Source of the DNA: JBLMZW01 sp050259035
GTDB taxonomy: Bacteria; Bacillota; Syntrophomonadia; Syntrophomonadales; DTU052
Direction: 5' to 3'
Assembly: GCA_050259035.1 (NCBI GenBank)
Contig: JBLMZW010000096.1
Location: 1-7,302 of the forward strand
Length of the DNA stretch: 7,302 nucleotides
Within the stretch, counting starts at the first letter, position 1. Every line of letters begins with the position of its first letter. Made by a program: the position numbers and the translations under genes. Positions 1 to 5,059 of the stretch are shown piece by piece. The notes below the pieces were generated by a model, which made no database searches, had not been told where the DNA came from, and saw nothing but the letters and a program-made list of their open reading frames with translations.

Positions 1-406
1 AGACCTGGCAGCTGCGGTAATCGTGATTGCTTAACACTCTGTGCTTTTCTATTAGCCAAGTTTGTCCATAACCCGCTTCGAAGTATAGCTCCGGAGTAAC
101 ATCGACGCCAAAAAACCAATCCGCAAACCCTAAACCCTCGTTTTTTTCTTCCATCAGCAGACCTTTTTCTCTGCATCTGGCTATCTGATCTGATTTTAAT
201 TTATGCTCATGTTTTAATTTATAGCTTGCATAGAGCTCAGCCGGTGTTTCGCTCTGGTAATCTGTAAGCTTACCCAAACCTCGACCAGCGCTTTTTCTAT
301 TTGGAACCGGTATCAATCTCTCTTTAACATACCGCTGTAGTGTTCTCTCGCTTTGGATGTTTACTCCCAAAGCATCTAATTCTTTAATTACTTGATCTGC
401 GGTCAA
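1..406 (-). CDS. MerR-like helix-turn-helix protein, partial (C-terminus beyond left edge)
   Basis: An open frame of 135 codons runs without a stop from a TTG at 404-406 off the left edge. Residues 1-35 read LTADQVIKELDALGV followed by SERTLQRYVKERLIP, the helix-turn-helix and wing-entry pattern of MerR-type DNA-binding domains. It continues into a GRGLGKLTDY wing-like stretch and a charged helical segment rich in Lys and Glu. The remainder, with FADWFFGVDVTPELYF, is not recognised. TTG is chosen because AAAGGGGGTG (416-425) lies 9 nt upstream. In-frame GTG codons at 416-418 and 491-493 are alternatives, and the frame stays open up to a stop at 506-508. No integrase, transposase or effector domain is visible. 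Its place beside a tRNA remnant suggests it is carried by a mobile element (inference). A DNA-binding regulator is the most that can be said. Confidence 0.7.
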   Translation of the reverse strand, partial: MTADQVIKELDALGVNIQSERTLQRYVKERLIPVPNRKSAGRGLGKLTDYQSETPAELYASYKLKHEHKLKSDQIARCREKGLLMEEKNEGLGFADWFFGVDVTPELYFEAGYGQTWLIEKHRVLSNHDYRSCQV

Positions 407-415
407 TCGCCTATA

Positions 416-425
416 CACCCCCTTT
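416..425 (-). promoter_or_regulatory. Ribosome binding site favouring the TTG start at 406
   Basis: The minus strand reads AAAGGGGGTG, close to the anti-Shine-Dalgarno complement, with a 9-nt spacer before TTG at 404-406. The in-frame GTG at 416-418 lies inside this motif and so is an unlikely start. Confidence 0.5.
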
Positions 426-544
426 CTCTTGACTTTACTATGAGCTTTTGATGTATGCCTTGCATACTCCACTGTTTCATAAAAAATGGACACAGTTGCC
501 CCCCGTTACAAACGACAAAGACCTGTCGGTTATTATCTGGTATG

Positions 545-574
545 ATTATAACCGCATAGTCTAACATAAAGCAA
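545..574 (-). promoter_or_regulatory. Sigma-A-type promoter for the leftward HTH gene
   Basis: On the minus strand TTGCTT (569-574) and a perfect TATAAT (545-550) are separated by 18 bp. This predicts a start near 538 and an untranslated leader of about 130 nt before the TTG start at 406. The perfect -10 box and upstream A/T-rich tract (575-590) support it. The -35 box matches the consensus only partly. Confidence 0.5.
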
Positions 575-620
575 GTTCTTTTTTTATTATTTAGCATTCA
601 ATATAATCGAAAATGTTGAC

Positions 621-636
621 TATCGAGTTATCGATA
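621..636. repeat. Perfect inverted repeat TATCGA-4-TCGATA
   Basis: Two 6-bp arms flank GTTA, forming an operator-sized dyad. TCGA also occurs at 607-610 and 642-645, so four TCGA cores fall within about 40 bp. The dyad lies about 45 bp upstream of the -35 box of the leftward promoter, a position that could suit a regulator site (inference). Confidence 0.45.
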
Positions 637-707
637 TACTAGTCGAAAACCCCAACAGATTTTGTTTGTAGTAAATTAATTAGAAATGAATGGTGAATTG
701 ATGCTCT

Positions 708-747
708 TGAGTCGAGTGATTTCCAGAGATTTCACTCAAAAATGAGT
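708..747. repeat. Overlapping inverted repeats (TGAGT/ACTCA and GAGTGA/TCACTC)
   Basis: GAGTGA (714-719) pairs with TCACTC (732-737). ACTCA (734-738) pairs with TGAGT (743-747) across AAAA and also with an upstream TGAGT (708-712). The arms overlap, so alternative hairpins or neighbouring protein-binding half-sites are possible. The arms are short, and chance occurrence in AT-rich DNA cannot be excluded. Confidence 0.35.
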
Positions 748-781
748 AAAAGACAAAACCCTATTTGTTGCAACAGGTGAT

Positions 782-854
782 GCAACCCAGAAAATAACTA
801 GTGAATAGCAAAAATACACAATGTCATTTTTGCGGCAACCCTACTAGGTAATAG
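782..854 (+). repeat. Imperfect composite direct repeat (GCAACCC ... ACTAG..AATAG)
   Basis: GCAACCC occurs at 782-788 and 835-841. Each copy is followed by a related 12-mer, ACTAGTGAATAG at 797-808 and ACTAGGTAATAG at 843-854, which match at 10 of 12 positions. The order of parts is the same in both copies but the internal spacing differs (8 nt versus 1 nt). The second copy abuts the tRNA-like segment. This could be an integrase arm-site pair or an old duplication (inference). Confidence 0.35.
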
Positions 855-879
855 TAGTCAATGAGGGTAAAACATCGCA

Positions 880-924
880 CTCCAAAACCGAGGGCTGGGG
901 GTTCGAGACCTCTCTCCCCTGCCA
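880..924 (+). pseudogene. tRNA-Trp 3' remnant; probable attachment site of an integrated element
   Basis: The segment reads as the 3' part of a tRNA: anticodon loop CTCCAAA with anticodon CCA (882-884), 3' anticodon-stem strand ACCGA (887-891), T-stem GGGGG/CCTCT around TTCGAGA (897-913), acceptor 3' strand CTCCCCT (914-920), discriminator G, then encoded CCA (922-924). The matching acceptor 5' strand AGGGGAG is absent upstream, and two of five anticodon-stem pairs fail (C878/C888 and A879/A887). It therefore cannot fold as a normal tRNA. Upstream bases 858-877, including GGTAAAACATCG, still resemble a D-arm, so a decayed whole gene (about 846-924) is the alternative. A 3' fragment of this kind, followed by a terminator, is typical of the downstream junction left when an element integrates into a tRNA gene (family knowledge). 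Confidence 0.65.
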
Positions 925-934
925 TAAGAATAAC

Positions 935-961
935 AAGGCCCCTCATTTGAGGGGCTTTCTT
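935..961. terminator. Rho-independent terminator, probably bidirectional
   Basis: GCCCCTC (938-944) pairs perfectly with GAGGGGC (949-955) around ATTT, and A935/A936 can pair with T957/T958. On the plus strand the hairpin runs into TTTCTT, fitting the terminator of the original tRNA-Trp transcript. On the minus strand it is followed by the looser CCTTGTTATTCTT and lies about 30 nt beyond the last chemotaxis stop codon. It probably ends that operon as well. Confidence 0.75.
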
Positions 962-991
962 AATGTTTTTATTCCTTCCTTTACTGTTTCC

Positions 992-1453
992 TTAACTTTC
1001 GAGGGCTACATCAATTTCCATACTGCCTTCATTGCCAGTTAACTGAATAACCAGAGTCTCTACCTGGCTGATCATTGTAACTATGTTTTTACCATTTACC
1101 AGAGTAGGTGGCGTTATATTAAGCAAGACTCCGATTTGTTCGAAATTGCTTACACTATTACCAGCGGACATATTAGCAAGTTCGCATAAAGCACTTTTAG
1201 GCATAAGATCAAACTGATCTACCGGCATTCCACCCATCATTGCGGAAGCTATATTCCTGGCCGTGGACTCTTGCATGGAGAAAACCAGATTCCCTTTAAC
1301 CCCGCCAACGAGACCCACAATTATATTAACATCATTTTCGGTGCGCAATTTATCACGTTTATTGAGCCCGGTTCTCTGCCAGCTGGACATGCCCATCATA
1401 GATGTTACATTAACAAAACCATTTACAAGACAGGCTATGTATTCTGCTTTCAT
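992..1453 (-). CDS. cheX: CheX-type CheY-P phosphatase, second copy
   Basis: This 153-residue protein belongs to the CheC/CheX/FliY phosphatase family, which removes phosphate from CheY-P in the cytoplasm. The active-site signature is visible as E91-L-A-N94 inside ALCELANMSAGNSVSNF, the E-x2-N dyad that inserts into the CheY acid pocket in characterised members. It is followed by the conserved TPPTLVNGKN segment (about 114-123). The N-terminal half carries the family's GVKGNLVFSM strand (51-60). Length matches one CheX domain, and there is a single E-x2-N helix, unlike CheC, which has two. The ATG lies 4 nt after the stop of the preceding cheX copy. The nearest strong GGAGG is about 15 nt upstream, so translational coupling is likely. 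It is the last gene of the operon. It is clearly diverged from its neighbour, but both keep the catalytic pair. Confidence 0.85.
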   Translation of the reverse strand: MKAEYIACLVNGFVNVTSMMGMSSWQRTGLNKRDKLRTENDVNIIVGLVGGVKGNLVFSMQESTARNIASAMMGGMPVDQFDLMPKSALCELANMSAGNSVSNFEQIGVLLNITPPTLVNGKNIVTMISQVETLVIQLTGNEGSMEIDVALES

Positions 1454-1457
1454 CGTA

Positions 1458-1949
1458 TTAGAGTTTCCCCTCCTCTACTGCAACATTAATCTTTATGGTG
1501 CCTACTTCGGTTTCCATGAAAACTGACCAGGAACTTAACCTCAGGTTAAACATACTCATGCCCTGTCCAGCGAATACACTGGGTGGTGCTAAGCGAATGT
1601 TCAAGCCGTGTTTGCTGTTGTTTATGTCAGTAATTGCATTTCCGCTGATTATATTGCCGATCTCAGCACCTGCCAGGAGCACTTCTTCATCAGCAACCGA
1701 AGCATAGTCTTCGCCGGTAAGCCTTGTTGCCAGTTTAATTGCGGTTTCCTGACTCATATCCAATATGAACCTTCCACGCCAGCCGTCAGTCAAGCCGACA
1801 ATTACAGTAAAACCCTGTGAGTCGAAAAAATCTCCTTCGTTAGCCGGTGTCCCCTTGCTGATAGCAAGATCAAGCATTTCTTTAAAAACATTTACCGCAG
1901 CCCGAATAAATGCCACCATATGAGAACCTTGTTCAGTACTCTTATCCAT
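1458..1949 (-). CDS. cheX: CheX-type CheY-P phosphatase, first copy
   Basis: This 163-residue CheX-family protein is predicted to dephosphorylate CheY-P. The catalytic helix reads LLAGAEIGNIISGNAITDIN, with E96 and N99 as the E-x2-N pair and the G-N-A motif at 103-105. The conserved LAPPSVFAGQGM segment follows at about 120-131. The beta strand GWRGRFILDM (56-65) corresponds to the GVKGNLVFSM strand of the downstream copy. The start is supported by GAGGTGA a few nt before ATG, and this motif overlaps the TGA stop of cheY 8 nt upstream. Direct linkage to cheY fits its proposed substrate. CheX proteins usually act as homodimers (family knowledge). Whether the two copies here pair with each other cannot be read from sequence. 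CheC is a less likely name because only one active-site helix is present. Confidence 0.87.
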   Translation of the reverse strand: MDKSTEQGSHMVAFIRAAVNVFKEMLDLAISKGTPANEGDFFDSQGFTVIVGLTDGWRGRFILDMSQETAIKLATRLTGEDYASVADEEVLLAGAEIGNIISGNAITDINNSKHGLNIRLAPPSVFAGQGMSMFNLRLSSWSVFMETEVGTIKINVAVEEGKL

Positions 1950-1957
1950 AATTCACC

Positions 1958-2347
1958 TCATTTATTGAACGCATCAATGATCTTTTGAATAAGTATATCT
2001 GGTTTGAAAGGCTTGTTGCAGAAATCTGTGATATTTCTAGCCTTGGCTTCAGCCAAAATATCAGCATCTCCCATAGCACTAAGCATAACTATTCGTTGAT
2101 CCGGATTAATCTGTTTGATGCTCGACGCTGCTTCAAGGCCATCCATAATAGGCATAGTAACGTCCATAGTTATTACGTCCGGGTCATATTCAGCGTACTT
2201 GTCTACCGCATCTCTTCCATTTCCTGCTTCCCCAACAATTAAAAAACCCTCCGGCTCCAGGGCTTTTCTTATCATCTTTCGTGTAACCGGTGAATCATCC
2301 ACTGCCATAACCTTTATCGGTTTTCCATCAGGCTTTAAGCCTTTCAT
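1958..2347 (-). CDS. cheY: CheY-type single-domain response regulator
   Basis: This 129-residue stand-alone receiver domain accepts phosphate from a CheA kinase and carries the output signal, classically to the flagellar switch. The key residues are all present: acidic pair D17-D18 (MAVDDSPVTRK), phosphoacceptor D62 (ITMDVTMPIMDG), the Ser at the switch position (S90 in MLSAMGD), and K112 (NKPF). No DNA-binding or enzymatic output domain follows. About 11 extra residues (MKGLKPDGKPI) precede the first strand, more than in E. coli CheY, but the ATG has an upstream AGGAGG with an 11-nt spacer and no closer start is better. It follows cheB after an 82-nt gap, the longest inside the operon, and precedes two cheX genes. 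Control of something other than flagella is possible, since no flagellar gene is in view. Confidence 0.92.
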   Translation of the reverse strand: MKGLKPDGKPIKVMAVDDSPVTRKMIRKALEPEGFLIVGEAGNGRDAVDKYAEYDPDVITMDVTMPIMDGLEAASSIKQINPDQRIVMLSAMGDADILAEAKARNITDFCNKPFKPDILIQKIIDAFNK

Positions 2348-2429
2348 TATGTAAATTGCCTCCTATAAATTAAAAATTGGGGTAGCCTACATCTTTGCGA
2401 GTGGATATTATTAAAGACACTGGTAATTT

Positions 2430-3485
2430 TCAACGATTTACTGCTCTAATAATCTCTCGAGCTATGTTCCAAATAGGTACTACTATTTCTGCGCCCCCAC
2501 GCTTAACTGTTTCTCCTGGCATCCCGAATACTATCGCGCTTTCTTCTGATTCAGCTATGGTTACTCCTCCTGTTTTCCTGATATTAACCATTGAATCGGC
2601 TCCATCACTACCCATTCCAGTCATAATTACTCCAATGGTGTTTTTCTGGTAAACATCGAGTACCGATTGCATCATGATACTAACCGATGGAATAAATAAA
2701 TGATCGGGCTTGCTGGGGAGTCGTATTACGACATCACCCGCACTGTTTCGAATTACATTCAAGTGTTTGGCACCGGTACCAACGTATACTTTACCCTTTT
2801 CGATCTTCATTCCCGCCTGAGCTTCGATGACCTCTAAGCGGCAGGAGTCATTAAGCCGCTTGACATAGGTAGAAGTAAAATTGGGAGGCATATGCTGAAC
2901 CAAAAAAAGGGAGGCATTAATATCGGGCGGGATAAGGGGTAATACCTCATAGATCATTTTCGGTCCGCCGGTTGATATCCCCATAGCAACTGCTTTGGTA
3001 GTTCGAAAACCTGAACTTGGCGACGCAGATACCATTTTCTTTTTTTCTATTGATTTTCGAGCTAGTTTATCCGTTACTCCCTTGCGAACCTTTAAGTCAG
3101 CAGCTGCTTTTACTTTGCTGATCAATTCTTCGGAGATTTGTTCAATGTTAGCCGAAACCGTTCCGCCAGGTTTAGCTACAAAATCAAAAGCCCCCAGTTC
3201 AAGTGCTTCGAATGTAGTAAGGGCTCCTTCCTGAGTCAGGGAGGAGACCATTACTACCGGACAAATCTTTTCTGCGACAATATACTGAAGAGCAGTAATT
3301 CCATCTTGCTTGGGCATGTTTACGTCCATTGTGATCACATCAGGTTTGGTTTCTCGCGCCTTTAAGACAGCATCTTCGCCGTCACGGGCAACGGCTGCCA
3401 CTTCGATACCAGGATCACTTTCAAGAATTCTTTTTAACATTTTACGCATTAAAGCCGAATCATCTGCAATTACTACTCTAATCAC
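2430..3485 (-). CDS. cheB: CheB receptor glutamate methylesterase/deamidase
   Basis: CheB hydrolyses methyl-glutamate on chemoreceptors, and often deamidates glutamine, to drive adaptation. The 351-residue protein has the standard two-part layout. A receiver domain (1-120) carries D8-D9, phosphoacceptor D54 (TMDVNMPKQDG) and K105 (AKPGG). A basic linker (about 130-155) leads to the esterase domain (about 163-350). The catalytic triad is visible as S171 (GISTGGPK), H198 (VQHMPPNF) and D294 (GMGSDGADSM), with the conserved FGMPG loop near 320-324. The start is GTG, directly abutting the TAA of the cheW gene, with AGGAG 8 nt upstream inside the cheW end, so translation is probably coupled. No cheR methyltransferase partner is present in this window, though the esterase implies one elsewhere. 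Confidence 0.95.
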   Translation of the reverse strand: MIRVVIADDSALMRKMLKRILESDPGIEVAAVARDGEDAVLKARETKPDVITMDVNMPKQDGITALQYIVAEKICPVVMVSSLTQEGALTTFEALELGAFDFVAKPGGTVSANIEQISEELISKVKAAADLKVRKGVTDKLARKSIEKKKMVSASPSSGFRTTKAVAMGISTGGPKMIYEVLPLIPPDINASLFLVQHMPPNFTSTYVKRLNDSCRLEVIEAQAGMKIEKGKVYVGTGAKHLNVIRNSAGDVVIRLPSKPDHLFIPSVSIMMQSVLDVYQKNTIGVIMTGMGSDGADSMVNIRKTGGVTIAESEESAIVFGMPGETVKRGGAEIVVPIWNIAREIIRAVNR

Positions 3486-5024
3486 TTATTCGCTCCTATC
3501 TTGTTTCTTTAATTTAGGAGGACTCTTTTTTGGTGCGTCGCTAGTTGTATTAATATCCCCCAGCTTCTGCCATTCTTTTTCCACCAGAATTCTCTCCAGA
3601 TTCAGCATAAGTATCATCCGAGCCTCAAGATTTACTATCCCATCCATAAACCTTTGCAGTCCATCCCCCTGAAGCATTTCTGGAGCTTCTTCCAGGACAC
3701 TCTTTGAAACTCGCAAAACCTCTAATACTTCATCAACAATAATGCCGATTTTCTTAGCGCCGATATCACTAACGATAACCCGGGTAAATTCGTTATATTC
3801 CTTGGTATCCATTTCAAATCTTTTACGCAGATCTATAACTGGTATGACATCTCCGCGAAGATTTACCACTCCTTCGACAAACCTTGGAGCTTTTGGCACT
3901 TTAGTAATACTAGAGAGCCGGTTGATCTCTTGAACCTGATTAATCCTTACTCCGTATTGTTCATGTGCCAGCTTGAAAACCACCATTTGCTCTTCGTCTA
4001 CGTCCTGGCCATCAACAAACATCTCTTCGCCGATGTCATTTTTCGCGTCTTCAATAATGTGCAATTCTTTAATATCATCAGAGGAAACTATGGCATGAGG
4101 ATCAATCAGCATAATGATGCGTTTGCCGCCGTCCAATCGAGCAATGCCTTTTAATTGATTACGGGCTTCACCGATAATGGTTTGTGGTGGAGGAAAAATA
4201 GTATCTCGTGGAATCCTACTAACCTCGTATACCTTATCGACTACCAACCCTATCTGGAAATTGTCAATGGCTACTACAACGACTCTGGTATTACTGGAAA
4301 TTGTGTCCTCACTGGTATTAAACTTCAGGCGCAAATCTACTATTGGAAGAAGTGTTTCCCGAAGTGATATCACACCCTTTATGTAATCAGGAACGTTGGG
4401 TACTTTAACGATTTCCGGAAACCGAATAATTTCGCGAATATGTTCTATTTCCAGAGCAAACTCTTCGGTTCCCAGCATAAATGATACCAGTTGAATTTCC
4501 TCCAATTTACGGGTCTCTTCCCTGTTGGAAATCTCACGATTTTTTAAATTTATGTCGGACCGAGATTCGGTTTCAATATTGATCAACTTGGAACTATCAA
4601 GAATCATTACAACTTTCTTACCATCATTAACCTTAACCATTCCAACTACGGCACCTTCGTTAGTACCCGCTACCATAACCGGGGTAGCCTCTATCTGCCT
4701 GTCTTCGACTCGTAATACCTCGGACACTGAATCTACATTCAACCCGACCGTTCGCCCTTTCACATTTACCACAATAACCCGGTTGGAGTCATCTTTTTCA
4801 CACCTGGGCATACTGAAACGGGTTCGGGTATCAACAACCGGCAAGATATTACCGCGAAGATTAGTTATTCCCTCGACATAGTTGGCCGCCTGGGGAACAA
4901 CAGTAATTTGTGGCATTCTAATAATTTCCTGGACATTCATGATGTCAATTCCGAAACATTCCTGTCCGAGATTGAAAGTAACCAGTTGCATTTCTTCCGA
5001 GGAGAAAACATCTTCAGCGTTCAT
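3486..5024 (-). CDS. cheW: Triple-domain CheW coupling protein
   Basis: This cytoplasmic coupling protein links chemoreceptors to CheA. Ordinary CheW is one domain of about 150 residues. This one has three in series within 512 residues: about 10-153 (MQLVTFNLGQECFGIDI), 176-318 (IQLVSFMLGTEEFALEI) and 345-485 (QMVVFKLAHEQYGVRI). They are joined by charged linkers, and a Lys/Pro-rich tail follows. The conserved loop reads NLRGNILPVVD (R57) in domain 1 and NLRGDVIPVIDLR (R390) in domain 3. Domain 2 has SLRETLLPIVDLR, keeping the Arg (R222) but with Glu in place of the Gly. The start at 5024 is preferred over the ATG six bases upstream, because AAGGAGGG leaves 7 nt to this ATG but only about 1 nt to the other. 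No histidine-kinase, Hpt or receiver region is present, so it is neither CheA nor CheV. Confidence 0.92.
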   Translation of the reverse strand: MNAEDVFSSEEMQLVTFNLGQECFGIDIMNVQEIIRMPQITVVPQAANYVEGITNLRGNILPVVDTRTRFSMPRCEKDDSNRVIVVNVKGRTVGLNVDSVSEVLRVEDRQIEATPVMVAGTNEGAVVGMVKVNDGKKVVMILDSSKLINIETESRSDINLKNREISNREETRKLEEIQLVSFMLGTEEFALEIEHIREIIRFPEIVKVPNVPDYIKGVISLRETLLPIVDLRLKFNTSEDTISSNTRVVVVAIDNFQIGLVVDKVYEVSRIPRDTIFPPPQTIIGEARNQLKGIARLDGGKRIIMLIDPHAIVSSDDIKELHIIEDAKNDIGEEMFVDGQDVDEEQMVVFKLAHEQYGVRINQVQEINRLSSITKVPKAPRFVEGVVNLRGDVIPVIDLRKRFEMDTKEYNEFTRVIVSDIGAKKIGIIVDEVLEVLRVSKSVLEEAPEMLQGDGLQRFMDGIVNLEARMILMLNLERILVEKEWQKLGDINTTSDAPKKSPPKLKKQDRSE

Positions 5025-5030
5025 TCTCAT

Positions 5031-5038
5031 CCCTCCTT
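5031..5038 (-). promoter_or_regulatory. Ribosome binding site that decides the cheW start
   Basis: The minus-strand AAGGAGGG is followed by ATGAGAATG. The first ATG (5028-5030) is too close to be used efficiently. The second (5022-5024) has a 7-nt spacer from GGAGG, so the shorter protein beginning MNAEDVFSS is the likely product. Confidence 0.6.
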
Positions 5039-5059
5039 ATAAAATGAGCACCTCTCCTC

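Larger units (their letters stand above)
407..845. other. Non-coding interval with clustered short palindromes and repeats
   Basis: No supportable gene lies here. The rightward part holds several symmetric motifs: TATCGA-GTTA-TCGATA (621-636), TGAGT (708-712 and 743-747) with its complement ACTCA (734-738), GAGTGA/TCACTC (714-719 and 732-737), and the perfect palindrome TGTTGCAACA (766-775). There are also directly repeated GCAACCC (782-788 and 835-841) and ACTAG-type 12-mers (797-808 and 843-854). Such density next to a likely attachment site fits regulator or recombinase binding sites, but no protein is identified. Confidence 0.45.

Noticed and set aside
403..480. 25-codon leader ORF beginning MKQWSMQG before the HTH gene
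   Set aside because: The only purine-rich motif is about 18 nt from its ATG, the composition is unremarkable, and its stop overlap with TTG may be chance. It is noted only as a possible coupling device.
403..597. 64-codon minus-strand frame beginning MLNNKKRTCF
   Set aside because: Its first part spans the likely promoter (545-574) and it has no protein-like features. The HTH frame overlaps its end in a different frame.
686..745. 19-codon plus-strand ORF beginning MNGELMLLSR
   Set aside because: It has no ribosome binding site, is very short, and lies within the palindrome cluster.
601..854. CRISPR array or tandem repeat array
   Set aside because: The repeats are short, imperfect, unevenly spaced and partly inverted. 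There is no repeat-spacer periodicity.
846..924. A functional tRNA-Trp gene
   Set aside because: No AGGGGAG-type 5' acceptor strand pairs with CTCCCCT, two anticodon-stem pairs fail, and the 5' part is several nt too long. Only the 3' half is sound.
5022..5030. cheW start at the upstream ATG (5028-5030)
   Set aside because: The ribosome binding site leaves only about 1 nt before that ATG. The next in-frame ATG at 5022-5024 has a proper spacer.
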